The translations under genes and the position numbers were made by a program. From positions 1-64,000 of the forward strand of contig JAHDQM010000014.1 in assembly GCA_018433835.1 (NCBI GenBank): 64,000 nt of DNA, read 5' to 3'. Within the stretch, counting starts at the first letter, position 1; every line of letters starts with the position of its first letter. The stretch comes from Methanoculleus sp. (lineage in GTDB: Archaea; Halobacteriota; Methanomicrobia; Methanomicrobiales; Methanoculleaceae). Of the stretch, positions 23,900-32,322 are shown one piece after another. The notes under the pieces are model-generated. The model was not told the DNA's origin. It made no database searches and was given only the letters and a program-made list of their open reading frames with translations.

Positions 23900-24208
23900 T
23901 TATCTCGATTTCTGCTTGGTCCCGAGCGCCGACACCTTGGCGCGCCGCACGCTCCGGCGTACCCGCACGTCCATGGTCGGGGTGCCTCCTCCTCTGCCGC
24001 CCCGGCCGCCGCGGCCACCGCGCCCGCCGCGTCCGCCGCGCCGGGAGTCCTGCCCTTCCCTGCTCGCCCGCTTCTGGATAGCAGCCATCGCTTTGAACCG
24101 CTGGTTCGGGCCGGGTTTCTTCACTTCGCCTTCACTTGCAGGGACGAGCCGTATCTGCCCCTTCACGCCCTTAACCTGGGCCCACTGGACACTTCCTGTC
24201 TTTCCCAT
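23900..24208 (-). CDS. DUF5350-like small basic protein with RGG-type repeats
   Basis: The protein has 102 residues. The N-terminal 55 residues (MGKTGSVQWAQVKGVKG, then KPGPNQRFKAMAAIQKR) are conserved in methanogens as far as I recall; residues 56-75 are a run of Arg-Gly-Gly-like units, and the tail is basic (RVRRSVRRAKVSALG). RGG repeats bind RNA in many proteins, so an RNA-binding role is plausible. AAAGGAG lies seven bases before the ATG, and a TATA-like ACTTTTATC lies about 40 bases upstream. Confidence 0.75.
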   Translation of the reverse strand: MGKTGSVQWAQVKGVKGQIRLVPASEGEVKKPGPNQRFKAMAAIQKRASREGQDSRRGGRGGRGGRGGRGGRGGGTPTMDVRVRRSVRRAKVSALGTKQKSR

Positions 24209-24243
24209 GATAAAACTCCTTTATATTTATGAACCGATCCGTT

Positions 24244-24252
24244 GATAAAAGT
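24244..24252 (-). promoter_or_regulatory. TATA-like element of the DUF5350 gene
   Basis: On the minus strand TACTTTTATC lies about 40 bases before the ATG at 24208, followed by a strong AAAGGAG ribosome-binding site. A palindrome overlaps its upstream side. Confidence 0.4.
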
Positions 24253-24253
24253 A

Positions 24254-24272
24254 ACCCGGGTCTGGCCCGGGT
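24254..24272. terminator. Perfect 7-bp inverted repeat after gatE
   Basis: ACCCGGG and CCCGGGT are separated by five bases, 22 bases past the gatE stop and immediately upstream of the DUF5350 promoter. It may terminate the argH-gatDE transcript or bind a dimeric regulator of the small gene. Confidence 0.45.
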
Positions 24273-24294
24273 CAGGGAGCGAGCGTGCCCACAA

Positions 24295-26154
24295 TCAGGA
24301 GAGCAACCGCTTGAGCTCGCGCCGGAGGGTCTCGCTGATGACTTTCCCGTCCACGCTCCCCCGGAGTTCCTGCATGACGACCCCCATCAGGGGGCCGAGC
24401 GCGCCCATGCCCTTCTCCCGGGCGAACGCCTCGCGCTCGGCCACGATACGGCGCACGATCGCCTCCACGTCCGCCTGCGAGACGGCGGGCCCCATCTTCT
24501 CGATGACCGCATCCACCCGATCCTGAGGCGTTGCGGCACCCCCGCCCGCCGTCCGTACCAGCTCGGCGAGGAGGTCCGGGATCGCCTCTTTTGCGGCCCG
24601 CCCGGCCTCTACGGCGGAGAGGAGGGCGAGGATCTCGTCCTCGCTCACCCGGCCGACGTCGACGCCGTCGCGGGCGAGCTCCCGGCAGGTGGCAAGGAGC
24701 GTCCGGGCCGCGAGGGTGGGACGGACGCCGGCGGCGACCGCCTTCTCGAACGTCGGCAGCCGCTCGGAGAACGCCGCCTGCCGTGCCAGCGCCTCGTCAA
24801 GCCCGAACTCCCGGACGAACCGCTCCGCCCGGTCGGTGAGGAGTTCGGGCACCGCGATGCCCTCCCAGAGGGGCTCGTCGATCGCGACCACGAAAACGTC
24901 GGTCTCGGGATACATCCGGGCGGCTCCCGGAAGCGGGCGCATGTAGGCCGTGCTTCCTTCTTCGAGCATCTTCCGGGTCTCCTCGGGCACGCCGGAAAGG
25001 GCCATCTCGGCGCGGATCATCACCTGCTCGACCGCACAGCCGGCACGCTCTCTGCCTGCCGCCACGATGACGACGCAGTCCTCCTCCGCGGCGCCGGCGA
25101 ACTCGCGCAGGCGCGCCACCTCTTCTGCGGTGACGCCGTAGGCGGGGAGCTCGTCGGTGTGGAAGATCCCGCCGACGCCGCACTTCTTCGCGTAGTCCGA
25201 CATCTCGCTCCCGAGACGCCGGCCGGGCTGGATCTCCCTCCCGACGAGGCCCGCAAACCCGCAGAGCCGGACCGCGAGGATGGATTTCGCTTTCTTCAGG
25301 ATGGAGGACGCCGTCCCGGAGAAGAGGGAAGTTACGTCGATCACGGTATGGTCCACCCGGGCGCCCCGCGCCCGCAAGGCGCCCGCGATGGCGAGGAGGG
25401 CGACCTGCCGCTCGACCTCGCGGCGGACCACCTCGGCGATGAGGTCGAGTTCCTGGACACCCTTGATCTCCACCCGGGCGCCGTCCGCGATGGAGACGTT
25501 GATGTCCTGCCGGATCGTCCCGAGGCCGCGCTTCACACGGCCGGTCGAGCGGAGCACCATCCCGATGTGCCCCGCGACCTCCTGGACGGCTTCGGGGGTG
25601 TGCATGCAGGGGGCGGTGGTGATCTCGACGAGCGGGATCCCCAGGCGATCGAGGGAGAAGGTCTCGTCCTCCACCCGCTGCGCCGCCTCTTCCTCGAGGC
25701 AGATCGTCTCGACCCGGCAGCCGTCCGGGAGGGCGCCGGAGAGCGCGACGAGCGCCGTCCGCTGGAACCCGCTGGTGTTCGAGCCGTCGATGACGAGTTT
25801 CCGCATCGTGTGGACCTGCTCGACGGGGGTCATGCCGAGCATCTTTGCGATCGTGAGACTGACCTCGAGCGCCTCCGGATTCATCGGGGCCGGGGGCTCC
25901 TCGTCGTGCTCCACCAGGCAGACCGTGTCGTAAGTGAAGTAGCAGAACTTCCGGACGAGTTTCATCTCCTCCCGCGCCGCCCGGTCGATCTCCCCGAGCT
26001 CGCTCTCCGTCGCACGGAGGTAGCGGTAAAACTCCCCGGTCCGCTCGGAGACATCCCGGAGAGTGGTGGGGCACCGGCAGAAGAGTTTCTCGGCCGTATC
26101 GAGCTGCTGGTGGATCTCGATCCCGGCTTTGAGGCCGAGTTCCTTATAGTTCAT
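24295..26154 (-). CDS. gatE: Glu-tRNA(Gln) amidotransferase subunit E
   Basis: The protein has 619 residues, the usual GatE length. With GatD it converts Glu-tRNA(Gln) to Gln-tRNA(Gln), the archaeal route to glutaminyl-tRNA. The GatB/GatE cradle is clear: GLKAGIEIHQQLDT near the N-terminus, CRCPTTLRD, VLRSTGRVKRGLGTIRQDIN (20 residues), and EIKGVQELDLI. The middle insertion resembles the AspRS GAD domain that sets GatE apart from GatB, and a C-terminal YqeY-like helical tail ends in RRELKRLLS. The gene directly abuts gatD (stop at 26155), so the two subunits are made from one message. Confidence 0.97.
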   Translation of the reverse strand: MNYKELGLKAGIEIHQQLDTAEKLFCRCPTTLRDVSERTGEFYRYLRATESELGEIDRAAREEMKLVRKFCYFTYDTVCLVEHDEEPPAPMNPEALEVSLTIAKMLGMTPVEQVHTMRKLVIDGSNTSGFQRTALVALSGALPDGCRVETICLEEEAAQRVEDETFSLDRLGIPLVEITTAPCMHTPEAVQEVAGHIGMVLRSTGRVKRGLGTIRQDINVSIADGARVEIKGVQELDLIAEVVRREVERQVALLAIAGALRARGARVDHTVIDVTSLFSGTASSILKKAKSILAVRLCGFAGLVGREIQPGRRLGSEMSDYAKKCGVGGIFHTDELPAYGVTAEEVARLREFAGAAEEDCVVIVAAGRERAGCAVEQVMIRAEMALSGVPEETRKMLEEGSTAYMRPLPGAARMYPETDVFVVAIDEPLWEGIAVPELLTDRAERFVREFGLDEALARQAAFSERLPTFEKAVAAGVRPTLAARTLLATCRELARDGVDVGRVSEDEILALLSAVEAGRAAKEAIPDLLAELVRTAGGGAATPQDRVDAVIEKMGPAVSQADVEAIVRRIVAEREAFAREKGMGALGPLMGVVMQELRGSVDGKVISETLRRELKRLLS

Positions 26155-27384
26155 TCAGACCGACCTCCGCCGGATCTCGCCCGTGAGGTCGGTCTGCATC
26201 AGCACGCCCACCCGTTCGGGGTCCGGCTCGTTCCCGAGCACCCACATCAGTTTCACGAGCGCCGCCTCGGGAAGCATATCCACGCCCTCGATGACGCCGG
26301 CGGCGAGGAGATCTCTTCCCGTGTTGTAGACCCGGTCGCAGACCCGGCCGTGCAGGCACTGCGACGTCATGACGACGGTCGTCCCGTCCTCGATCAGCTC
26401 CCGGAGTTTCGGGACCCACGCCGTCGCCACGTGCCCGAGCCCCGTCCCCGATATGACCAGGCCCGCGCAGCCCTCGAAGGCGTCGAGGATACCGGACGGC
26501 ATCCCCGGGTAAAACTGGATGAGGGCGCAACGCTCCTCGAGCGCATCACGGAGTTCGGGCTCCTCCGTTCCCCGGCGGACCGCCTCGTCCGAGAGGGTGA
26601 CGGAGAGCGAGGGGTAATCGACGTAGCCGAGCGGCGCCATCCCGATGCTCTGGAAGGCGTCGCGCCGGGAGGTGTGCATCTTCCGGACCCTCGTCGCCCG
26701 GTGGACGGCGCACCGGTCGTCGTTCGTCGTCGCGTGCATCACCACCGCCACCTCGCCGAGGTCGCCGGTGGCAACGGCGGCGCTGCAGAGGGCGTTCATG
26801 GCGTTGTCGGAGCTCGGGCGGTCGGCAGACCGCTGCGACCCGACAAAGACGACCGGCACCGGCGTCTTGAGCATGAACCTGACCGCCGCCGCCGAGTAGG
26901 CCATCGTGTCGGTGCCGTGGGTGACGATCACCCCGGCAACACCGTGCCGGATCTCGTCGTAGACCGCTCGGGCGAGCTCCTGCCAGAGTGGCGGGAGCAT
27001 GTTCTCGGAGAGGATGCTTGCGATCTGGCGGTCGCGGTAGCGGGCGATATCCCCGAGTTCCGGGATCGCCCGCAGGATGTCACTCGCCGAGAACTGGCTC
27101 ATCACTGCCCCGGTCCGGTAGTCCACCCTGCTTGCGATCGTCCCGCCGGTGGATATGATGGCGAGTTCCGGGAGGTCGCGGTTCTGGACGACGACCCCGG
27201 CACCTGCCGGCGGCTGCGGGGCCGGCCGCCCGATGAACTCGATCTTTTCGGGCGAGGTCCCGATGTTGTAGCCGCTGTCAAGTTTGACGACGGCCATCCC
27301 GTCCCGTTGTGTGATGTAGGTGCCGGTGAGCGCGGTCCCGCCGTTCGTATACCGCACCAGATCCCCGGTCTGAAGTTTCTCCAT
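26155..27384 (-). CDS. gatD: Glu-tRNA(Gln) amidotransferase subunit D (asparaginase-like)
   Basis: The protein has 409 residues. It supplies ammonia from glutamine to GatE. A short beta-barrel N-terminus (YTNGGTALTGTYITQRDG) is followed by the L-asparaginase fold with its two active-site Thr motifs: AIISTGGTIASRVDY and VTHGTDTMAYSA. The ATG at 27384 shares one base with the argH stop codon (TAATG), so the gene is coupled to argH, and gatE follows with no gap. Confidence 0.97.
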   Translation of the reverse strand: MEKLQTGDLVRYTNGGTALTGTYITQRDGMAVVKLDSGYNIGTSPEKIEFIGRPAPQPPAGAGVVVQNRDLPELAIISTGGTIASRVDYRTGAVMSQFSASDILRAIPELGDIARYRDRQIASILSENMLPPLWQELARAVYDEIRHGVAGVIVTHGTDTMAYSAAAVRFMLKTPVPVVFVGSQRSADRPSSDNAMNALCSAAVATGDLGEVAVVMHATTNDDRCAVHRATRVRKMHTSRRDAFQSIGMAPLGYVDYPSLSVTLSDEAVRRGTEEPELRDALEERCALIQFYPGMPSGILDAFEGCAGLVISGTGLGHVATAWVPKLRELIEDGTTVVMTSQCLHGRVCDRVYNTGRDLLAAGVIEGVDMLPEAALVKLMWVLGNEPDPERVGVLMQTDLTGEIRRRSV

Positions 27385-28862
27385 TATGCTGCCAGCCTCC
27401 GTGATTCAAGGATAAGGTCTTCAAGTGCGCAGAAGAGCGCCCTCTCCGTCTCCTCCGCCCATGCCGCGTCCCGGGCGAGGAGGTCTTTCTGCTCCGCGAG
27501 TTGCACCGCGACCGCCGCGGGTGCCGGACCGCCGATGATGCTTCGCACCGCAACCGCGTGGCGCGGGTCGAGGACGGAGTCGATCTTCTCCCGGGTTATC
27601 CCGAGTCTCACGACCGAGAGATCGGCCGCTTCCCGGGCGGCGGCCTCGAGCGTGGCGAGGTCGAGCGATCCGTGCCTGACCGCCCGCCCGACGATCCGGT
27701 GGGCGGTGCGGAAGGGAAGCCCGTAGTCCCGGACGAGGACGTCGGCAAGTTCCGTCGCAGTGGAGAATCCCCTGCCCGCCTCGGCGGCCATCCGTTCCGT
27801 ATCGAACGTTGCAGAACCGATCATGCCGGATAGAAGCGGGATGCTCTGCCGGGCGGCCTCCACGCCCCGCCAGAGGTGCACCGTCAGTTCCTGGAGGTCG
27901 CGGTTGTAACTCATGGGGAGGGCCTTGGTGATGGTGATCGCCGCAGTAAGCGAACCTGCGACCGACCCGGCCTTCGCCCGCATGATCTCGGCGACGTCCG
28001 GGTTCTTCTTCTGGGGCATGATCGAGGAGGAGGAGCAGTAGGCGTCGTCGAGCCGGACGAACCCGAAAAACGCGGTGCTCCAGAGGACCAGCTCCTCGCA
28101 GAGCCGGCTTACTGACGCCATGCAGACGGCAGCGTCGGCGAGCACCTCGATGGCGAAGTCCCGGGCAGCGACCGCGTCCATGCTGTTTGGTGCCGGACGG
28201 GAAAAGCCGAGGAGCCGGGCGGTGTAGTCGCGGTCGAGGGGAAAGCCGGTCGATGCGAACGCCGCCGAACCGAGGGGCGATACGTCCACCCGGGCATACG
28301 CCTCCCGCAGCCGGGCCGTATCCCGGGAGAAGGCCTGCTCGTAGGCGAGGAGGTAGTGGGCCAGCGTCGTGGGCTGGGCGTGCTGGAGGTGCGTGAAGCC
28401 CGGCATCACCGTCTCCGTGTGCACGGCGGCAGTCTCGATCAGCGTCCGCCGCAGGTCGGCGAGCGACCGCACGAGAGCGATAATCTCCTCTTTGAGCCTC
28501 ATCCTGATGCAGGTGGCGACCTCGTCGTTCCGGGACCGGCCCATGTGAAGGCGGCCGCCGAAGTCCTCCCCGACCCGGTCGATGAGGTAGGCTTCCTTGC
28601 CCGCGTGGACGTCCTCGAACCGTTCGTCGAACGCCTCCTCCGGGAGACCGTGGTCGTGGAGATCGAGGAGCGCCGCCATCAGCGCACGTGCCGGGGCCTC
28701 GTCGATGATCCCCTGCCGCACAAGGCCGAGGAGGTGCGCCATATCCACGAGGAGGTCCGCCTTCGCGATCCACCGGTCGGCGTCCATCGATGCAAGAAAG
28801 TGCTCGAGATCGCCCGACCGTTCTCCCGAAAGACGACCCTGCCGAATCTGATCCGAACGCAT
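27384..28862 (-). CDS. argH: Argininosuccinate lyase
   Basis: The protein has 492 residues and catalyses the last step of arginine synthesis, splitting argininosuccinate into arginine and fumarate. The fumarase/aspartase superfamily signature SSSIMPQKKNPDVAE holds the flexible catalytic loop Ser; MGRSRNDEVAT and FTHLQHAQPTTLAHYLL are the other substrate-binding regions. It heads an operon with gatD and gatE. The 5' side (28863-29040) has AT-rich TTTTAATC about 45 bases upstream, a possible TATA element on the minus strand. Confidence 0.97.
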   Translation of the reverse strand: MRSDQIRQGRLSGERSGDLEHFLASMDADRWIAKADLLVDMAHLLGLVRQGIIDEAPARALMAALLDLHDHGLPEEAFDERFEDVHAGKEAYLIDRVGEDFGGRLHMGRSRNDEVATCIRMRLKEEIIALVRSLADLRRTLIETAAVHTETVMPGFTHLQHAQPTTLAHYLLAYEQAFSRDTARLREAYARVDVSPLGSAAFASTGFPLDRDYTARLLGFSRPAPNSMDAVAARDFAIEVLADAAVCMASVSRLCEELVLWSTAFFGFVRLDDAYCSSSSIMPQKKNPDVAEIMRAKAGSVAGSLTAAITITKALPMSYNRDLQELTVHLWRGVEAARQSIPLLSGMIGSATFDTERMAAEAGRGFSTATELADVLVRDYGLPFRTAHRIVGRAVRHGSLDLATLEAAAREAADLSVVRLGITREKIDSVLDPRHAVAVRSIIGGPAPAAVAVQLAEQKDLLARDAAWAEETERALFCALEDLILESRRLAA

Positions 28863-29052
28863 TATATCAACAGTCCTGTCTGTACCGTTTGACCGGGGGA
28901 GAGATTAAAACCACGCTCCACATGCCCACACGTTACGGGGACCGTGAGGTGGGAGTGGTGTGCGTCTGCTCGGTGGATGGTCGCATCAAAAGATCTCCGA
29001 TGATCTCATACTCACTCTCACCCTCATAGCACAACTGAGTTCGATCACAAGT

Positions 29053-29280
29053 GCCCATCCACGGCTTCCCACCGGATATCGCCATTGGGGAGTGCGACTG
29101 GCCGAAGGGCAGGAGCATGAGAAGAACGAAGTTCTTCGAGGGGCTGACGGGGAGTGCGACGTTCCGACAGGAACGACGCTCCGCAGGAGCGGAGTTCGAG
29201 CACCGTTAGGTGCGAGGAACGGAGCTCGACCACCGTCAGGTGGGGAGGGGGGCGTGCCCCCCTCGAAACCCTCCGGGTTT
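29053..29280. repeat. Hairpin array 2 (C-GNA-G / C-GNNA-G minihairpins)
   Basis: The array begins with the shared core CACGGCTTCCCACCGGATA, then ATCGCC, and carries at least seven perfect hairpins in a row: GAAGAAC-GAA-GTTCTTC (29121), GTTCC-GACA-GGAAC (29161), CGCTCC-GCA-GGAGCG (29177), GCACC-GTTA-GGTGC (29200), CCACC-GTCA-GGTGG (29230), GGGGGGC-GT-GCCCCCC (29247) and AAACCC-TCC-GGGTTT (29266). The linkers GGAGTTCGA and GGAGCTCGA recur. It sits between two divergently read transcripts. Confidence 0.85.
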
Positions 29281-29544
29281 CTCATGCTCGCTGCGCTCGC
29301 ACTCCCCTTTGTCCCCACCCCCCAGACGCGATAACCCCACAGTCTAGTTTACGGGACTCTTGCCATCCCTACTATGCCAGCAGCCCCAATCAGAAAGAAC
29401 ATCACCTTGAACTGTCCGCACCCGCCATCCTCAGAAGTCCACCCCCGGCCGGCCTCTCCACCCCGCAACCGATCACCCTTATAAGAACAAAAATGAACTA
29501 AAAATTAGTACTAAAGTACAACAATCCCTCCGATTTTCGACAAT
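29281..29544. other. Gene-free upstream region of the ABC importer
   Basis: No coding frame stands out and base composition shifts from GC-rich to AT-rich towards the importer promoter. I see no riboswitch-like structure. Confidence 0.4.
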
Positions 29545-29552
29545 ACTATATA
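29545..29552 (+). promoter_or_regulatory. TATA box of the ABC importer operon
   Basis: ACTATATA lies about 55 bases before the first start codon in an AT-rich region, which gives a leader of roughly 25-35 bases. Confidence 0.55.
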
Positions 29553-29598
29553 CCGACAGCGTCAAGATTACATCGTATACCAATTACAATCCATACGG

Positions 29599-30597
29599 AT
29601 GGAGAAACCAATGAGATCGTTAACCGCAATTCTTCTGGCCGTGGCCCTGGTCGCGGCGTTCATACTCGCCGCCGGGTGTACGGGCACCGGCACCGGCGAT
29701 GTAACGCACCTGCGCATCGGCTACCAGCCGAGCACCCACCAGATCGCCCACGTCACCGCGATGGAGAAGGGATGGTGGCAGGAAGACCTCGCGCCGCTCG
29801 GCATCACCCGGGTGACCGACTACGAGTTCGGCACCGGCGCGCCCGAGATGCAGGCGATGCTTGCCGGGGACCTGGATCTCGCCTACGTCGGCGCCGCCCC
29901 GTTCGTCGCGGCCGTGAGCAGCGGGCTTGACGCCAAGATCGTTGCAGCGGTGCAGACACAAGGATCGGACCTGGTCCTCAGGACCGAGGTTCCGTACTCG
30001 ACCCCCGCCGACCTCGTGGGCAAGAAGATCGCCACCTTCCCGCCGGGAACAATCCAGGACACCATCCTGCGGACCTGGCTGCAGGAGAACGGCGTCGATC
30101 CCGCAAGCGTCGAGATCGTCGCCATGGACCCCGGTGCCGCAACCACCGCCATCTCCGCAGGCCAGGTCGACGGCGTCTTCCTGCCCCACCCGTCTCCGGC
30201 CATCATCGCGGCGGAGGGTACGGGGAGAACCGTGGTGAAGTCGGGAGAGATGCTCAAAGATCACGCATGCTGCGTCCTCGTCGCGAGCGGCTCGCTGATC
30301 CGTGAGCACCCCGAGATCGTCGAGCAGGTCGTGAAGACCCACATCAAGGCGACGGAATACAACCTCGAACATAAGGACGAGGCCGCGTCCCTCTACGCAA
30401 CAAAGACCGGACAGAACGTCGAAATCGTGAAGGCATCCTTCAGGGACTGGGACGGCACCTGGACCGCCGACCCGCACGTCATCACGACGTCGGTGGTCGA
30501 GTACACCGAGCTCCAGTACGACCTCGGCTACATCGACAAACCCCTCACAGAGGACGACCTCTTCGACCTCACGTTCTACGAGAAGGCCCGGGCATAA
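29599..30597 (+). CDS. ABC transporter substrate-binding lipoprotein (nitrate/sulfonate/taurine type)
   Basis: The protein has 332 residues, or 328 from the second Met. The signal peptide ends in a lipobox (FILAAGCTG) with the lipidated Cys near residue 27, so it is tethered outside the membrane. The binding fold starts LRIGYQPSTHQIAHVTAMEKG and includes GAPEMQAMLAGDLDLAYVG, YSTPADLVGKKIATFPPG (each quoted in part), hallmarks of the SsuA/TauA/NrtA group. The permease and ATPase genes follow. The ligand cannot be fixed from sequence; a conserved acidic/sulfonate distinction is not visible. Confidence 0.9.
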   Translation: MEKPMRSLTAILLAVALVAAFILAAGCTGTGTGDVTHLRIGYQPSTHQIAHVTAMEKGWWQEDLAPLGITRVTDYEFGTGAPEMQAMLAGDLDLAYVGAAPFVAAVSSGLDAKIVAAVQTQGSDLVLRTEVPYSTPADLVGKKIATFPPGTIQDTILRTWLQENGVDPASVEIVAMDPGAATTAISAGQVDGVFLPHPSPAIIAAEGTGRTVVKSGEMLKDHACCVLVASGSLIREHPEIVEQVVKTHIKATEYNLEHKDEAASLYATKTGQNVEIVKASFRDWDGTWTADPHVITTSVVEYTELQYDLGYIDKPLTEDDLFDLTFYEKARA

Positions 30598-30612
30598 CCC
30601 GGAACCCCACCG

Positions 30613-30618
30613 TTTTTT
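30613..30618 (+). terminator. Oligo-T tract after the binding-protein gene
   Basis: Six T residues lie 15 bases after the stop, followed by a spaced inverted repeat, and could cause partial termination so that the binding protein is made in excess of the permease. Confidence 0.4.
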
Positions 30619-30673
30619 CTCCAAAAGTATCTTTTATGGGCGTGCCGATGAAATATTGGAGAATCTTTTGGAG
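30619..30673. repeat. 9-bp inverted repeat between binding protein and permease genes
   Basis: CTCCAAAAG (30619-30627) and CTTTTGGAG (30665-30673) are perfect complements separated by 37 bases containing TATCTTTTATGGG. This could be a processing or attenuation structure, or an operator around a second promoter. Confidence 0.5.
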
Positions 30674-30721
30674 TGAACCGGCCTTCATCCCCCTTCGGCA
30701 ATCAGGCAATGGAATAAAGAC

Positions 30722-31498
30722 ATGAACCGACAGACACAGAAACGACTACTCGGCATCGCAGCACTCGTCGTCACGGCAGTAATCTGGCAGATCGTCGCCG
30801 AATACGTGGTGGGGCGATCCTTCATCCTCCCGAGCGTCACCGACGTCGCCGGCGCATTCGCAAACCTTCTCGAGTCCGGCACCCTTTTGGCCGACATCGC
30901 AGTAAGTCTCGAACATTTCGGGATCGGACTTCTCGCGGCGTTCTTCCTCGGCGTCCCCATCGGGATCCTCATGGGGTGGTTCCGGGTGGCGGACTTCCTG
31001 CTCGACCCGATCATCGAGATCCTCCGTCCCATCCCGCCGCTCGCCTGGATCCCGTTCGCCATCATCTGGTTCGGGCTCACCACCCAGGCGGCGGGCTTCG
31101 TCATCTTTGCGGGAGCGTTCTTCCCGATCCTGACCGCGACCTACTCCGGGTTCCGGGACGTCCCGAAGGTCTTTGTCGAGGCGGGCAAGGTCCTCGGGTG
31201 CGACACCTCGTTCGAACTGATCCGCCACGTCGCCCTTCCCGCCGCCATCCCCGCGATAGCCTCCGGTATCAGGATCGCCATGGGCGTCGGGTGGATGTGT
31301 CTCGTAGCCGCCGAGATGTTCGGCGTCTCCCGGTACGGCCTGGGCTACCAGCTCTGGCATAACTATTACCTCCACCAGATGCCCAACGTCGTCGTCTACA
31401 TGCTGATCCTCGGCTTTGCAGGTCTCATCATCGACCGCATCTTCAGGAACTACGTAGACGGACAGCTCCTGCGGTGGCGGGCCGGGGAGGTGGCCTGA
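30722..31498 (+). CDS. ABC transporter permease (SsuC/TauC type)
   Basis: The protein has 258 residues with six hydrophobic segments. The ATPase-coupling EAA loop reads EAGKVLGCDTSFELIRHVALP, quoted in part as EAGKVLGCD, and is followed by AAIPAIASGIRIAMGVGW. It is 124 bases after the lipoprotein gene and one base before the ATPase gene, completing a three-part importer. Confidence 0.93.
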   Translation: MNRQTQKRLLGIAALVVTAVIWQIVAEYVVGRSFILPSVTDVAGAFANLLESGTLLADIAVSLEHFGIGLLAAFFLGVPIGILMGWFRVADFLLDPIIEILRPIPPLAWIPFAIIWFGLTTQAAGFVIFAGAFFPILTATYSGFRDVPKVFVEAGKVLGCDTSFELIRHVALPAAIPAIASGIRIAMGVGWMCLVAAEMFGVSRYGLGYQLWHNYYLHQMPNVVVYMLILGFAGLIIDRIFRNYVDGQLLRWRAGEVA

Positions 31499-31499
31499 G

Positions 31500-32261
31500 A
31501 TGAGCGGGGTCACGATACGGGACCTCAGCAAGGCCTTCCCGAAGGAGGACGGCACCGCCACGCAGGCACTTGCCGGCGTCAACCTCGAGATCAGCGACGA
31601 GGAGTTCATCTGCCTGGTCGGACCGTCGGGGTGCGGGAAGACGACGCTCCTGCGGATCATTGCCGGGCTCGAGACCGCGACCACCGGTGACGTGACTGTC
31701 GACGGCCGCGCGGTTACCGGCCCGGACCCGAAACGCGGGATGGTCTTTCAGGAGTACTCGCTCTTCCCCTGGCGGAGGGTGATCGACAACGTCGCCTTCG
31801 GCCTCGAGATGAAAGGCGTCGCAAAGGAGGAGCGGCGGCGGACGGCGGATTACTACCTTGAGCTGGTCGGCCTCTCCCAGTTCCGGGACGCCTACCCCTA
31901 CGAGCTCTCCGGCGGGATGCGGCAGCGGGTGGCGATCGCGAGAGCGCTCGCAAACGATCCCGACGTCCTCCTCATGGACGAACCGTTCGGGGCGCTGGAC
32001 GCCCAGACCCGGAACAGGATGCAGAAAGAGCTCCTCTCCCTCTGGGAGCAGACGAAGAAGACGATCGTCTTCGTCACCCACAGCGTCGACGAAGCGGTCT
32101 ACCTCTCCGACCGGATCGTCGTCCTCTCCCCGCGGCCGGGGTCGATCCGGGAGATCATCGACATCCCCTGGTCGCGGCCGCGAGACCGGACCAGTGCCGA
32201 GTTCGCGGAGGTCCGCCGAAGGGTGCTCCGGATGATCGACGAGACCGAAAACGCCCAGTAA
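31500..32261 (+). CDS. ABC transporter ATP-binding protein (SsuB/TauB type)
   Basis: The protein has 253 residues. Walker A is GPSGCGKTTLL (about 43-53), the Q-loop is MVFQEYSLFPW, the signature LSGGMRQRVAIARAL, Walker B VLLMDEPFGALD and the switch His VTHSVDEAV. The FPWR after the Q-loop and the short C-terminus are usual for the nitrate/sulfonate/taurine family. It starts one base after the permease stop, so the two are co-translated. Confidence 0.95.
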   Translation: MSGVTIRDLSKAFPKEDGTATQALAGVNLEISDEEFICLVGPSGCGKTTLLRIIAGLETATTGDVTVDGRAVTGPDPKRGMVFQEYSLFPWRRVIDNVAFGLEMKGVAKEERRRTADYYLELVGLSQFRDAYPYELSGGMRQRVAIARALANDPDVLLMDEPFGALDAQTRNRMQKELLSLWEQTKKTIVFVTHSVDEAVYLSDRIVVLSPRPGSIREIIDIPWSRPRDRTSAEFAEVRRRVLRMIDETENAQ

Positions 32262-32283
32262 GGTTTATTAGAGGAGATCTCCA

Positions 32284-32292
32284 TTTTATAAA
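32284..32292 (+). promoter_or_regulatory. TATA box of the L10e gene
   Basis: TTTTATAAA lies about 35 bases before the ATG at 32323, so the mRNA leader is very short; GGAG at 32310-32313 serves as ribosome-binding site. Confidence 0.6.
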
Positions 32293-32322
32293 GCACTCAT
32301 AGATCGGCAGGAGTTTTTAACA

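Noticed and set aside
24229..27726. 1165-codon open frame on the plus strand opposite gatE/gatD
   Set aside because: It is a high-GC antisense shadow: both real genes lie opposite with clear family motifs, and the frame's residues are Arg/Asp/His/Gly-rich with no domain pattern.
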